DNA of 64,000 nucleotides, taken from assembly GCF_003412465.1 (NCBI RefSeq), contig NZ_QTJV01000012.1, positions 186,001-250,000 on the forward strand, read 5' to 3'. The notes under the pieces are model-generated. The model was not told the DNA's origin. It worked only from the letters and a program-made list of their open reading frames with translations, and ran no database searches. This DNA is from Chitinophaga silvisoli. Its GTDB lineage: Bacteria; Bacteroidota; Bacteroidia; Chitinophagales; Chitinophagaceae. Each line of letters begins with the position of its first letter. Within the stretch, counting starts at the first letter, position 1. Position numbers and translations under genes: made by a program. This document shows positions 1 to 9,625 of the stretch, piece by piece.

Positions 1-2384
1 CCTGCCGTATTCTTGGAGAATGGCTGGGCGTAAATCGTGTATACTTTAACGAAATCCCTGGCAAAGAGGGTATCATCAGGATAGAGAGTCAATATCGGGG
101 TGCTGGTGCCATCTCCATCGCCGGGGAGTATCCCCTTGAGAAATATAGTTGGTGGGCAGGCACGCTGCGCCGGGGTGAACCTGTGATCATACCAGACCTT
201 TACCAGGCCGGTTTTGTGCCTCCGGATTTTATAACAGCCATGGAAGGCATACAGGCCTGCTCTCTTGTAACTGTACCCCTTATCAAAGATGAAGAATGGA
301 TAGGAGCATTGTCTATGACCGATATAATACCGCGGGCCTGGAAAGAGGAGGAAGTGGAATTGGCAGGCGAAACGATGAAGCGGATGTGTGCCTCGGCGGA
401 ACGCGCACGAGTGGGAGAAGCTTTACGGAAGAGCGAAGAAAAATACCGCACCTTGTTCAATTCGATCGATGAGGGTTTTAGCCTGATTGAACTGATCTTT
501 GACGAAAACGGAAAGGTCATTGATTATTGGCATAGGGAAGATAACCCGGTGTTTACAAAGATGACGGGGATTAAAGACCCGGTTGGTAAGCGAATGAGTG
601 AATTGCTGCCCTACGTGGAACCTGCATGGCACCAGATGCTTGAGACGATCTATTACACGGGGGAGTCAATCCGGGTAGAATATCCTGTGCAGGAACTGGG
701 GCAATGGTTTAGTGCTTATATGTCGAGGATTGGAGGGGATGGTAGTCCGGTGATTGCTTGTATTTATGATGACATCACAGAACGAAAACGCCGGGAACAA
801 CAACAGGAATATTTATTAAAACTAGGTGATGCACTTCGGCCGCTTTCCGATGCTACAGAAATAGAAGCTGCTGCCTGCAGATTGCTGGGCGAAGAGCTGA
901 AAGCTGGCCGGGCATTTTATGCCGGAATTAGTGAGGCCGATAATTATGTAAAAGTAAACCAGAATTACCTTAGCGGTGATTCGCCTTCCCTGGCTGGCAT
1001 CCATCCGCTATCCGCTTTTTCCTGGATCCTGCCGCTTTACAAGAAGGGCGAGCCTGTTGTGATTGACGATGTTTACAAAGTTGATTTCATTCCGCCTGAA
1101 TATCTGCCTGCCCTGGAAGTGAGCCAGGTGATTTCCTTTATTCTCATTCCGCTTATTAAGGACAATGTTTTAGTCAGTGCGCTTATCGTCTCGGAATCTG
1201 CTCCCCGCCATTGGAAGGAATATGAAGTGACGCTGCTTGCTGAAACAGCGGCACGGATCTGGGCATCAACAGAGAGAGCTAAATCTGAAGAAATCGTACG
1301 TAGAAGTGAGGAAAAATACAGGACCCTGTTCGAGTCTATGGATGAAGGCTTCGTATTGGCAGAAGTGATTTACAACCACCTTGGGCTACCGGTAGACATT
1401 CTTTACCTGGAAGGTAATCCTGCGGCCACCAGGCTCACGGGGGTTCCGGATTATACCCTGCAGCTGTGGAGTAAAGTGGCCCCGGGCGCAGAAAACTACT
1501 GGCTGGAAATATACGACCGGGTGGTGAAGACAGGCATTTCTGAGCGCCTGGAGCGTTTTATGGCTTTGCATGGACATTGGTATGACTTCTACATTTCTCC
1601 CAAAGCTAATCCAGATGGCGCTCCCCAGGTTACCATTCTCTTTCAGGATATTACGGAAAGGAAACGGGCGGAAGAGGCTTTGCGGGAAAGCGAGCAACAA
1701 TTAAAACGCCTGCTCAAACTGAGGGATGAATTTATAGGTATTGCCAGTCATGAGTTGAAAACGCCTGTAACCAGTATGAAGGTGTATGCCGAAATAGTAG
1801 CCGAAAGGCTGGAGGAGATAGGGAACCAGGATGCCAGCAATTTGCTGTTCCGATTGAATGCACAGATAGACCGGCTGATCATGTTAATCAATAATCTGCT
1901 GGATACAACGAAGATTTCGGAAGGGCAGTTGCGATTAGACCTGGAGGAGATAGACCTGAACGAATTGCTGCGGGATAGGGTGGAGGAAATAAAAAGGACG
2001 ACCAATCATGTGTTTGAATTGCATACTGAAAATTTGCCGTGTGTAATTGCGGATAGGGAACGAATTGGGCAGGTGATTACAAATTTATTGTCGAATGCGA
2101 TTAAGTATTCGCCTAAGGGTACTACAATACGGATCGGGAGCAGGAAAGAGGAGGAGGGGGTTAGGGTGAGTGTTCAGGATGAGGGATTGGGAATTCCGGA
2201 GGGTGATATAGATAAGATTTTTGAGCGCTTTTTCCGGGTGACGGCGAAGAATATGGATACTTATCCGGGGATGGGTTTGGGGTTATATATAAGCAGGAAG
2301 ATAGTGGAGAAGCATAAGGGGAGGATTTTTGTACAGAGCAAAGAAGGGGAGGGGACGGTATTTTCATTTATGTTGCCTTGTTGA
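1..2384 (+). CDS. GAF/PAS sensor histidine kinase, 5' end outside the window
   Basis: The frame is open from base 3 with no stop, so the gene starts upstream of the window; the GTG at 183 is internal. Domains in order by base position: end of a first GAF domain (3-410), PAS (about 450-790), second GAF (about 820-1270), PAS (about 1300-1660), HisKA dimerisation domain (about 1720-1930) with the phospho-acceptor His in SHELKTP, and HATPase (about 2040-2380) with N-box NLLSNAIKYS and G-boxes DEGLGIP and GMGLGLY. The two GAF units resemble each other, as do the two PAS units, which suggests internal duplication. No transmembrane segment is visible in this part, so it is probably a cytosolic sensor of a small ligand or redox cue. 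No cognate response regulator lies next to it. The kinase assignment is firm; the signal is unknown. Confidence 0.93.
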   Translation, partial: CRILGEWLGVNRVYFNEIPGKEGIIRIESQYRGAGAISIAGEYPLEKYSWWAGTLRRGEPVIIPDLYQAGFVPPDFITAMEGIQACSLVTVPLIKDEEWIGALSMTDIIPRAWKEEEVELAGETMKRMCASAERARVGEALRKSEEKYRTLFNSIDEGFSLIELIFDENGKVIDYWHREDNPVFTKMTGIKDPVGKRMSELLPYVEPAWHQMLETIYYTGESIRVEYPVQELGQWFSAYMSRIGGDGSPVIACIYDDITERKRREQQQEYLLKLGDALRPLSDATEIEAAACRLLGEELKAGRAFYAGISEADNYVKVNQNYLSGDSPSLAGIHPLSAFSWILPLYKKGEPVVIDDVYKVDFIPPEYLPALEVSQVISFILIPLIKDNVLVSALIVSESAPRHWKEYEVTLLAETAARIWASTERAKSEEIVRRSEEKYRTLFESMDEGFVLAEVIYNHLGLPVDILYLEGNPAATRLTGVPDYTLQLWSKVAPGAENYWLEIYDRVVKTGISERLERFMALHGHWYDFYISPKANPDGAPQVTILFQDITERKRAEEALRESEQQLKRLLKLRDEFIGIASHELKTPVTSMKVYAEIVAERLEEIGNQDASNLLFRLNAQIDRLIMLINNLLDTTKISEGQLRLDLEEIDLNELLRDRVEEIKRTTNHVFELHTENLPCVIADRERIGQVITNLLSNAIKYSPKGTTIRIGSRKEEEGVRVSVQDEGLGIPEGDIDKIFERFFRVTAKNMDTYPGMGLGLYISRKIVEKHKGRIFVQSKEGEGTVFSFMLPC

Positions 2385-2408
2385 GGGGGATATGGCTTTT
2401 TAAAAACC

Positions 2409-2450
2409 TGTTAAGAAAATTTTATAAAAAGAAATTAAATATTACATTTG
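2409..2450 (+). promoter_or_regulatory. Candidate promoter of tRNA-Pro
   Basis: TACATTTG at 2443-2450 is a perfect match to the Bacteroidota -7 element TAnnTTTG and lies 33 bases before the tRNA, giving a short 5' leader. A weak -33 element (TGTT) lies around 2409. The -7 match is seen; promoter activity is inferred. Confidence 0.45.
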
Positions 2451-2482
2451 CATCCCGTCATTTAAAAAATGATGTACCGGAA

Positions 2483-2556
2483 CGGGACGTAGCGCAGCCC
2501 GGTAGCGCGCTTGCATGGGGTGCAAGAGGTCGCTGGTTCGAATCCAGTCGTCCCGA
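2483..2556 (+). tRNA. tRNA-Pro (anticodon GGG)
   Basis: A full cloverleaf can be drawn. The acceptor stem CGGGACG pairs with CGTCCCG, the D arm is GCGC/GCGC, the anticodon stem CTTGC pairs with GCAAG around loop ATGGGGT (anticodon GGG, reading CCC/CCU), and the T arm has loop TTCGAAT. The discriminator base is A and the CCA end is not encoded. The gene is 74 bases long. A decayed tyrosine recombinase follows on the same strand, as expected for a tRNA used as an integration site. Confidence 0.96.
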
Positions 2557-2869
2557 CGTAGTTAATATCAAAGGATATCAGGAGGCACGTAGAACGCAGG
2601 TTTTACGGGCCTTTTGTGTTTTTGGGGGTGTAGTGTGGGGGTATGGATATCGATGTTTCTGATGCGTAAAGAGTGAATTGAATAGTGAATTAACTTAGTA
2701 GTTCACGGATTAATGTATAACTTCTTGTTCTTTATGCTGTAAGAAGGTGTTGAGTCGTTCTTGAATGATGTGATTTCCTTTTTCGTGGCTTGTGAGTGAA
2801 GTATTGGTGAATTGGTTAAACACGTAAAAATGATTTCAATGGAAAGAAAGGACATTTTGGGGGCAGTTT
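2557..2869. other. Gene-poor stretch between tRNA-Pro and the integrase remnant
   Basis: No convincing coding region is seen. The stretch contains a 43-base segment (2735-2777) that recurs in diverged form at 5943-5985. It is probably the left flank of the decayed integrated element. Confidence 0.5.
2735..2777 (+). repeat. 43-base dispersed direct repeat, copy 1
   Basis: This segment matches 5943-5985 in the same orientation with about six mismatches and no gaps; the shared core includes TCGTTCTTGA and GTAAGAAGG. It lies upstream of the integrase remnant, while copy 2 lies beyond the GH43 gene. It may mark an element border or be a regulatory box that was copied. Confidence 0.6.
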
Positions 2870-4012
2870 GTGTTGCGCCGTATGCCGGCCGGGAGATGGT
2901 ATGTATATGCCCGGATTGTGGTGAACAAGACTAAGTGCGAGCTGGGGATGAAGCAGCAAATCAATCCCTCTGATTGGAATGAGGCGAAGGGATGTGCTAA
3001 GAATAAGTCGGATGAGTTGAGACGGTTTAGCAGGTATTTGGAAGTGGTAAGGGCTAAGTTGGTCAGGCATTACCAGCAGTTAAGATTGGGAAATGAGGGA
3101 ATAAATGCTGATATGGTGAAGGAGGCATTTTTAAATGACGATAAGCCTGCAGAACAGCATTCTTTGATGTGGCTTATAGGCTATCATAATGAAATAATGA
3201 AAACAGTCCTGGCCCCGGGGACTATGAAAAACTACCGTACTACTGAGAGCTATTTGCAGCTGTTTATTAAAAAACATTATGGTACAAATGACGTGTTGCT
3301 CAGGAAGCTGGCTTTTGAGTTTATTACTGGTTTTGAGCATTATGTAAGGACATAGCCATTGAAGGAGCATGATCAATGCACGAAAAATGGGGTAATGAAG
3401 CATATGGAAGGCCTGAAGAAAATAATGAAATGGGCGAAGGATAATGAATGGGTGGATAAAAACCCGTTTGAATTGTATAGTTTGAAATTTAGGCATAAGG
3501 AGCGGGATTTTTTGAGTCAATAGAGAATAAGGAATTTGAAAATGGGATATTAAAGCAGGTAAAGGACCTGTTTCTTTTTAGTTGTTACACAGGATTAGCA
3601 TTTACGGATTTATTGAGTCTGAAACCGGAGGATATATTTACTAATGATGATGGGATGAAATGGATCAGGACATCCAGGGCAAAAGCGGGTACATCTGTTT
3701 ATGTACTCTTACTCAAACGGGTAATATCGATATTGAATATATACAATCAAGACTCGGAGTATATTTTCCCAGGCACCACCAATCAAAATATCAATAGAGG
3801 TCTTAAAATAATCAGTGAAATCTGTGAGATAAAAAAGCACCTGACGTTTCATATTGCGAGGCATACGTTTGCAACTACAATTACATTAATGAATCAGTAA
3901 AATGTTAGGTCATACGAAGTTGAGTACGACAATGATTTATGCGAAGGTAACGCAGCCTAAAGTGGCGATGGACATGGCGATGTTACAAAAGGAAATGAAC
4001 GAGAATGAATAG
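2870..4012 (+). pseudogene. Decayed tyrosine recombinase/integrase (conjugative-element type)
   Basis: Read across its lesions, this is a Bacteroidota integrase of about 380 residues. Arm-binding and SAM-like N-terminal parts lie at 2870-3353 (DWNEAKGCAKNKSDE, ELGMKQQINPS). An in-frame TAG at 3353 interrupts the core-binding region. The frame continues to about 3520, where a stop and a shift occur. The catalytic domain follows (CYTGLAFTDLLSL, then HIARHTFATT with the H-x-x-R motif). A stop and one-base shift near 3898 precede the end MLGHTKLSTTMIYAKV, which holds the active-site His and Tyr. Several residues that usually lie between the ARHTFAT motif and MLGH appear to be lost, and the usual N-terminus is missing. 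The position next to tRNA-Pro fits an integration site. The gene is certainly non-functional as read. Confidence 0.88.
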
Positions 4013-4192
4013 AATACGAGTTGGATAAGATAAGACCTCAATTGGGACTTATACAGTTTATGAGATTGTGTCCAGGATTGATCGCCACATATAATGAATT
4101 ATCCCTGTCCATTCATTGAATAATATTTATATTACAAAAACATTCACTTGAATTACCATTTGACATTACATGTTACAAAATAAAAAATTGTT

Positions 4193-5791
4193 ATGAAAAC
4201 CCAATTAAATCGCCTTGCCCGGTTAACACTCGCTATTGGAATTTTACATATTTCTAGTTTCCTGCCAATAAAGGCACAGCACGAAAAAGCACATAATCCT
4301 ATCATCTATGCCGACGTACCGGATCTGTCAATAATACGGGTAGGCAATAACTATTATATGAGCAGTACAACTATGCACATGAGCCCTGGCCTGCCCATCA
4401 TGAAATCGACTGATCTTGTAAACTGGAAATTGATTGGCTATGCTTACGACACGTTAGGCAATATGGATGAACTGAATCTCAGAAACGGCAAGAATACGTA
4501 CGGCAGGGGTTCCTGGGCCAGTAGCCTGCGCTATCATAATGGCACATATTACGTCAGCACCTTTTCCCAAACCACAGGCAAAACCTATATCTATTCCACA
4601 AAAGACATAGAAAAGGGTGCCTGGAAAGGTGTTTCATTTAAGCCGATGATGCACGACCACTCGCTTTTTTTCGATGACGATGGCAAAGCATACCTGGTGT
4701 ATGGTAGTGGTAAAATAAGGCTGGTAGAATTAAACAGCGAACTCACAGGTATTGCACCAGGTAGCGAACAGGTGATCATTGAAAACGCCAGTCTTCCCAC
4801 CTCGCCTTCAGGTAGCAGGGAGGGCTTGCCGGCTGAGGGTTCACAATTATTCAAAATAAAGGGCAAATACTATCTTTTCAACATTACCTGGCCTGCTGGC
4901 GGACAGCGATCCGTAGTGATACACAGGGCAGATAAAATAACAGGTCCATGGGAAGGGAAAACAGCGCTCCAGGATAAAGGGGTAGCACAAGGCGGTCTTA
5001 TAGATATGCCTGATGGCAGATGGTTCGCCTACCTGTTTAGGGACAACGGTGCCGTAGGACGCATACCTTACTTAGTTCCCGTAAAATGGGAAAACGGCTG
5101 GCCAGTACTGGGTGATGATGGAAAAGTACCCATGGCGCTGAATCTCACTGCCAATCAATCACTCTCTCCGGGCATTGTGGCATCCGATGAATTTAACCGT
5201 GGTTTACAAGATGCGTCCTTTCCTCTGGTTTGGCAATGGAACCATCAACCAGATAACGGGTTATGGTCACTGAAAGGACGGAAAGGGTTTTTACGCCTGA
5301 CCACCGGAGTAGTGAACAGGGATTTCCTGCAGGCAAGGAACACCTTGACGCAGCGGACTTTTGGGCCTACATCTTCTGCCTGTACATCAATTGATGTCTC
5401 CAGGATGAAAGACGGTGATTTTGCCGGTCTATGCCTTTTGCAAAAGAATTTCGGACTGTTAGGCGTAAAAATTAATGGAACAAAGAGAACATTGGTTATG
5501 GTAAATGCCACAGGTGATAATCCTGAAGAAGTTGCCCAGATAGCGTTGAATAAAAGTACTATTTACCTGAAAGCAGATTGCAATTTTACCGACAGAAAAG
5601 ATATTGCCAGGTTCTATTATAGTCTTGACGGTAAATCGTGGAATTCTATCGGTACACCATTGCAAATGAAGTATACCCTACCGCACTTTATGGGATATAG
5701 ATTTGGTTTGTTCAACTATGCGACCAAAGAACCTGGAGGATATGCCGATTTTGATTATTTCCGTATTTCAGACGAGGTCATGGTAAAGTAA
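4193..5791 (+). CDS. Secreted glycoside hydrolase family 43 (xylosidase/arabinofuranosidase type)
   Basis: The first 28 residues form a signal peptide ending near KAQ, so the enzyme acts in the periplasm or outside. A five-bladed propeller of family GH43 spans roughly residues 35-320. The three acidic catalytic positions are visible: Asp44 in VPDLS (general base), Asp155 in HDHSLFFDDDG (pKa modulator) and Glu215 in AEGSQ (acid). The rest (about 330-530) is a beta-sandwich of the concanavalin-like type often joined to GH43 xylosidases. The length of 532 is normal for this architecture. No SusC/SusD pair is nearby, so it is an isolated enzyme. It sits between two copies of a 43-base repeat and downstream of an integrase remnant, so it may have arrived with that element. 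The exact sugar substrate cannot be told from sequence. Confidence 0.9.
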   Translation: MKTQLNRLARLTLAIGILHISSFLPIKAQHEKAHNPIIYADVPDLSIIRVGNNYYMSSTTMHMSPGLPIMKSTDLVNWKLIGYAYDTLGNMDELNLRNGKNTYGRGSWASSLRYHNGTYYVSTFSQTTGKTYIYSTKDIEKGAWKGVSFKPMMHDHSLFFDDDGKAYLVYGSGKIRLVELNSELTGIAPGSEQVIIENASLPTSPSGSREGLPAEGSQLFKIKGKYYLFNITWPAGGQRSVVIHRADKITGPWEGKTALQDKGVAQGGLIDMPDGRWFAYLFRDNGAVGRIPYLVPVKWENGWPVLGDDGKVPMALNLTANQSLSPGIVASDEFNRGLQDASFPLVWQWNHQPDNGLWSLKGRKGFLRLTTGVVNRDFLQARNTLTQRTFGPTSSACTSIDVSRMKDGDFAGLCLLQKNFGLLGVKINGTKRTLVMVNATGDNPEEVAQIALNKSTIYLKADCNFTDRKDIARFYYSLDGKSWNSIGTPLQMKYTLPHFMGYRFGLFNYATKEPGGYADFDYFRISDEVMVK

Positions 5792-5942
5792 TAAAGTCAC
5801 TTCGGAGCTGAGTGGCCATTTCTTTTGCAGCATTATTAGCACCTATCTGTTTTTAGCAATGGCTATTGAAATATTTAATTCGACAAAAGATGTAAAAATA
5901 CTTATGCGGAATCCTGTGTACAGTTGTCTAAACGGTACCTTT

Positions 5943-5985
5943 TGCAGTAAGAAGGGATTGAATCGTTCTTGATTGATGTAATTTC
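5943..5985 (+). repeat. 43-base dispersed direct repeat, copy 2
   Basis: This is the partner of 2735-2777, in the same orientation. It lies in the 226-base gap between the convergent GH43 and amidohydrolase genes, where I see no gene. Confidence 0.6.
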
Positions 5986-6017
5986 AATAGATTAAATATA
6001 TTTTTTCTTGCTGACTG

Positions 6018-7277
6018 CTAATCTTCCGCTTTAACAACTGATTGATATTTGCTAACCTTGCCATCCTTCATTACAAAAAACACATTTTCCAAAACACTGA
6101 TATCCGCCAATGGATTTCCTTTAACAGCAATAATGTCTGCAAAGCGCCCAACTTCAATAGCGCCTATTGAATTGTTTCCTATTAAATCAGCAGGATTAAT
6201 GGTTGCAGCACGTAATACTTCAATATTAGTCATTCCGGATGCTACATAAGTTTTATACATTCCGGCGCTGATTTGACCTCGGGTTTTCCCTGGAAATTCA
6301 TAATAAATGTCTGAACCTATTGCGATTCGCACACCTGCTTTTACAGCTCTTTTGATTCTTTCCTGATATCTCGTTACTCCAGGTACATCTGTGGGAACCA
6401 AAAAGATTTTCTTCCTGGCCATCGAGTTAAGCACAGTGTCTGAGACTGTATATGCGTGTTCGATAGAACTCACTCCTGCCTCAACTGCTATCATAGAAGG
6501 GCCATCGCCGTCAGTTGCATGTACAGCTATTGGCAAGTTAGCCCGCCTGGCTTCCGCTACGATAACTTTCATCTCCTCCAATGATAATCTGCGGGTGCCT
6601 ACATTGGCTATAACTTTTATGCAATCAGCGCCATCATATATAGCTTGACGTACGGCCTTCCTGGCTTCTTCCGCACCACTAATTTGAACATACTCCTGGC
6701 TTATTAACTCTTGTGCAGCTGGTGTCACTGACTGAAACTGACCACCTACAGGGGAAAGTGCCCTGGTGGAAACAAACATACGTGGTCCGATTACATCTCC
6801 GCTATTAATTGCGTCTCTTAGTGCAATGTCGGCGTTGATGCCGGCATTACCCAAATCCCGCACAGAGGTAAAGCCAGCCTCCAGCATCTCACGTGCTAAC
6901 CTTACGCCTAGTAATGCTCTTTTAGCAGGCCCGAGTTGAACCATCTCTAACAGCCTATTCGAGTTATCATCTCCATATTTTGCATAATATTGATGAAGTA
7001 AATGGGTATGAGCATCAATAAGCCCCGGCAAAAGTGTTACATCACCTAAAGCAATAATTTGTATACTATCAGGTATTTTCAGTTTAGAGCCTACTCCTGT
7101 AATCTTGTTATTTTCTATTAGAATAACTACGTCAGGAATTTCTTTTCCTGAACGAACATCAATCATTCGCTTTGCAGTGACAGCAGTCTTATCTGTGGGT
7201 TTTTGATTTTGAGCATTTACTAATAAAATTGATAATAAGACGAATGAAGTAGTTAAGGAAATTGTTTTCAGTTGCAT
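6018..7277 (-). CDS. Secreted metal-dependent amidohydrolase (imidazolonepropionase/prolidase-like)
   Basis: A signal peptide (about residues 1-22, ending NAQ) is followed by the composite beta-sandwich and TIM barrel of the amidohydrolase superfamily. Metal ligands are all present: His90 and His92 in DAHTH, Lys221 in CIKVIA (likely carbamylated), His253 in AVHATD, His274 in SIEHAY and Asp323 in GSD. Secreted Bacteroidota relatives include Xaa-Pro dipeptidase-like and organophosphate-degrading enzymes, so hydrolysis of a peptide or cyclic amide is likely, but the substrate is not determined. It is transcribed alone, convergent to the GH43 gene. Length 419 is typical. Confidence 0.88.
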   Translation of the reverse strand: MQLKTISLTTSFVLLSILLVNAQNQKPTDKTAVTAKRMIDVRSGKEIPDVVILIENNKITGVGSKLKIPDSIQIIALGDVTLLPGLIDAHTHLLHQYYAKYGDDNSNRLLEMVQLGPAKRALLGVRLAREMLEAGFTSVRDLGNAGINADIALRDAINSGDVIGPRMFVSTRALSPVGGQFQSVTPAAQELISQEYVQISGAEEARKAVRQAIYDGADCIKVIANVGTRRLSLEEMKVIVAEARRANLPIAVHATDGDGPSMIAVEAGVSSIEHAYTVSDTVLNSMARKKIFLVPTDVPGVTRYQERIKRAVKAGVRIAIGSDIYYEFPGKTRGQISAGMYKTYVASGMTNIEVLRAATINPADLIGNNSIGAIEVGRFADIIAVKGNPLADISVLENVFFVMKDGKVSKYQSVVKAED

Positions 7278-8039
7278 TGAAACAGATTGTTGTTAACGTT
7301 TAAAGTAACAAATGTTTGATTGAATATTTTTCCAACTCCTCGTAGTATGCCATTAAAAGTCCCGTTTTTTGATTCTACATTTTGAAATGTCAGGATATTT
7401 ATGTTGGAGTCACTTATTTTAAGATACAATGGGTTTTATTATACTCCTAAGCTGTTGTATCTCCATCAAATTAAAGGACGGGTTTATGATGTTTAGTTGC
7501 AAGTTATTCCTGTCTGTGCCTTCCTGCTGAAGGTAAGATTTTTTATTAGGCTATAGCAAATGCTTATAAAAAAACATAATTGCACTTTACTGAAGCTTAT
7601 TGCATATGTCTGCTGTTGCAAATACGGAACTGGATTTTCTATCTTACCCTGGCAAACAGCATATTTGAAACTGTACGCTATTTCAAGAATAATATGATGA
7701 ACCTGAATAGAAAACCGTTAACTTACTTTTGAATTACAGGAAGATTCCTGGTGGCAATTAAATAACTTTTCCCAAACGGTAACTTTGGGTGCAATTTCGA
7801 CATAGGCTTTTACTTCTTTTCTGAACGCTTGCTATGCGCCGTATTTGTTGGATGGGTGAGTTGATAAAGAAATGGTACTTTATTTTTAATGTGGAGACAG
7901 TTACTGTCACAAACTCAAGCGGCGTTGAAAAAGGCGCAATCGAATGGACGGAAAGAAGGGAATCAGAAGCCGTATGGAGCGATTGGAATTATGAGCGACC
8001 GCCACAATCATTTTTTTATTGTCAGATAAAAATTGCAGA
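7278..8039. other. 762-base stretch with no supported gene
   Basis: The stretch is AT-rich, with many stops in all frames. A 69-codon open frame at 7834-8043 has no recognisable domain and overlaps the next start, so I do not call it. Small inverted repeats such as GACAGTTACTGTC (around 7897) are present. It may be the residue of lost genes in an accessory region. Confidence 0.5.
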
Positions 8040-8423
8040 ATGAATCCACTCTATTACATATATCGCGATTACCTGGAGTGTTTGAACCGGCAGGCATGGG
8101 ACGAACTCAAGAATTTTATTTGTGACCGGGTGGTTTATAATAAACAGGAGATTGGATTGACGGGTTATCGGTCAATGCTGGAAGGGAATTTCCGGGACAT
8201 CCCCGATCTTTACTTCAAGTCGGAATTACTGGTGGTCGACACCTCTTTTGTCGCCTGCAGATTTGAATTCGATTGTTCCCCGATCGGAATATTTATGGAC
8301 CTGCCTGTTAACGGCCGTAGGGTCCAGTTCGCAGAAAATGTTTTCTATGAATTCAGTGATAACAAAATAAAGGAAGTCTGGTCTGTAATTGACAAGGCTT
8401 CCATTGAGAAACAACTTTCGTGA
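8040..8423 (+). CDS. SnoaL-like / NTF2-fold protein
   Basis: This 127-residue protein has the pattern of the SnoaL/ester-cyclase group. An N-terminal helix (YYIYRDYLECLNRQAWDEL) is followed by a strand set (VVYNKQEIGLTGYRSML, DLYFKSELLVVDTSFVACRFEF) and the closing sheet ending KEVWSVIDKASIEKQL. Such proteins are small cone-shaped folds that bind or rearrange hydrophobic ligands; many have no known reaction. ATG at 8040 is chosen over the TTG at 8019 because it begins the family-like sequence. It stands alone, with no operon partner. Confidence 0.75.
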   Translation: MNPLYYIYRDYLECLNRQAWDELKNFICDRVVYNKQEIGLTGYRSMLEGNFRDIPDLYFKSELLVVDTSFVACRFEFDCSPIGIFMDLPVNGRRVQFAENVFYEFSDNKIKEVWSVIDKASIEKQLS

Positions 8424-8466
8424 AGGAAGAGACATCGCATATATGCCTTCCTATTTTAGTCGTGGA

Positions 8467-8553
8467 CTACCCCGGGACAAGCTTCGAACCGATATACCCT
8501 CCTACAGTAGAGCCTAGTAAGACACCGGCATCCGCATCAAAAACTTGCTGCAT
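8467..8553 (-). CDS. Possible 28-residue glycine-zipper peptide
   Basis: On the minus strand an ATG at 8553 opens a 28-codon frame ending in TAG at 8467. The product is acidic at the N-terminus (FDADAG) followed by LLGSTVGGYIGSKLVPG, a glycine-spaced hydrophobic run like the membrane-inserting zippers of small bacteriocins or toxins. The AT-rich 110 bases upstream could hold a promoter shared divergently with the gene at 8663, which also has a Gly/Ala-rich hydrophobic core. It could be a real small gene, a remnant, or chance. Confidence 0.3.
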   Translation of the reverse strand: MQQVFDADAGVLLGSTVGGYIGSKLVPG

Positions 8554-8662
8554 TGTAAATTATTTTGTAAAATTGTGATTGTCATTAAGATATACTAAAA
8601 GTAGATCAGTTACACCCCAATAGCTCGTATTTCTTTGTTTAACCATCTTTAATAATTAAAAC

Positions 8663-9625
8663 GTGGATACCCCAAATCAACAATTGCCTATTGATCCAGG
8701 CAACGTAAACAATCATGACCAGCATTCTTCCATTGATCCCGGAACACAGACACAGCATGATACAGCCGGAAATGTCGCCGCCATTGGAGGTATAGCAGCG
8801 GGTGCCGCAGTAACGGGTGCCGCTATCGATGCTGCCTCTCATGCGCTACCTGGTTCCTCGCCATATATTGCCCCTGTATTGCAGGGGGCTGCTCAAATGG
8901 CGCACGACGGCGTATCGACTCCGACATCGTGGGGAGCGGATGGTACTATGGCTGGAAAATTAGCCTACGAAACTGCAAAAATCGCTGCACCGGATACGGT
9001 GGCGGCTGTAAAGGGAGCAGTTGTATCAGAGGGAAAAATCGCCCTTGAAGCCGTGGCTGCCGCAGGTAATGTAATAGCGGGAGCCGCTGAAAAAGTAATA
9101 TTGGCTGGCGAAACTGCCCTGCCATATGTAGCAACAGCTTTGGAGGCGGGAGTGATTGCATTACCGGCGGTAATTGTAGCCGGAACCGTGCTTACCTCAC
9201 CGCCGGCGGCACCTGAATTACCCACTAATATCGATCCGTCCTTCGGGGTAACGCATACGGATAATCAGTCGATCCAACCACATGCGCCTGCTCCTGAAGT
9301 GTCTGTAGATCCTGGTAAGGATGCACACGCACCAAATATGTCAGTAGATAATTCATCACACCAGGGAGGAAGTGATGGGCATAATTCCATTGATCCCGGC
9401 TCTCATGATCACCAGGCCTCCGCAAATCCCGGTACTCATGACCCGCATGCCTCGATAGATCCTGGATCCCATGATGCAAACCAATCTATCGACCTGCATA
9501 TGTCTGTAGATCCTGGAGCTCATGAGCCCAATCAGTCCGTAGATCATCATTCCGGGAACGACCTTCAGTCACATGATACAAATATGTCTATCGACCCCAA
9601 TATGTATGATGCCCACAGTCATTGA
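8663..9625 (+). CDS. Unrecognised repeat protein with Asp-Pro-Gly/His motifs around an Ala/Gly-rich hydrophobic core
   Basis: I do not recognise the family. The start is GTG at 8663, because a TAA lies two codons upstream and no ATG occurs near. Residues 1-35 carry two SIDPG-like motifs. Residues about 36-185 are rich in Ala, Gly and Val with glycine-spaced stretches (AAIGGIAAGAAVTGAA), which suggests long membrane-active or self-packing helices. Residues about 190-320 are low-complexity, with repeated S-[IV]-D-P-G-x-H-[DE] units rich in His, Asp, Asn and Ser. There is no cleavable signal peptide. The His/Asp repeats could bind metal ions. The 3' end is part of a 72-base tandem duplication, and a TPR/PH membrane protein follows 107 bases later, which hints at a joint role. 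Confidence 0.65.
   Translation: MDTPNQQLPIDPGNVNNHDQHSSIDPGTQTQHDTAGNVAAIGGIAAGAAVTGAAIDAASHALPGSSPYIAPVLQGAAQMAHDGVSTPTSWGADGTMAGKLAYETAKIAAPDTVAAVKGAVVSEGKIALEAVAAAGNVIAGAAEKVILAGETALPYVATALEAGVIALPAVIVAGTVLTSPPAAPELPTNIDPSFGVTHTDNQSIQPHAPAPEVSVDPGKDAHAPNMSVDNSSHQGGSDGHNSIDPGSHDHQASANPGTHDPHASIDPGSHDANQSIDLHMSVDPGAHEPNQSVDHHSGNDLQSHDTNMSIDPNMYDAHSH

Noticed and set aside
2378..2662. 94-codon plus-strand frame
   Set aside because: It runs through the tRNA-Pro gene and has no protein-like composition; it is a chance frame.
7834..8043. 69-codon plus-strand frame before the SnoaL-like gene
   Set aside because: No recognisable domain, overlaps the next start, and sits in a gene-poor stretch; not enough support.
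8946..9550. Long antisense frames within the repeat-protein gene
   Set aside because: They mirror the Ala/Gly-rich and repeat codons of the sense frame.
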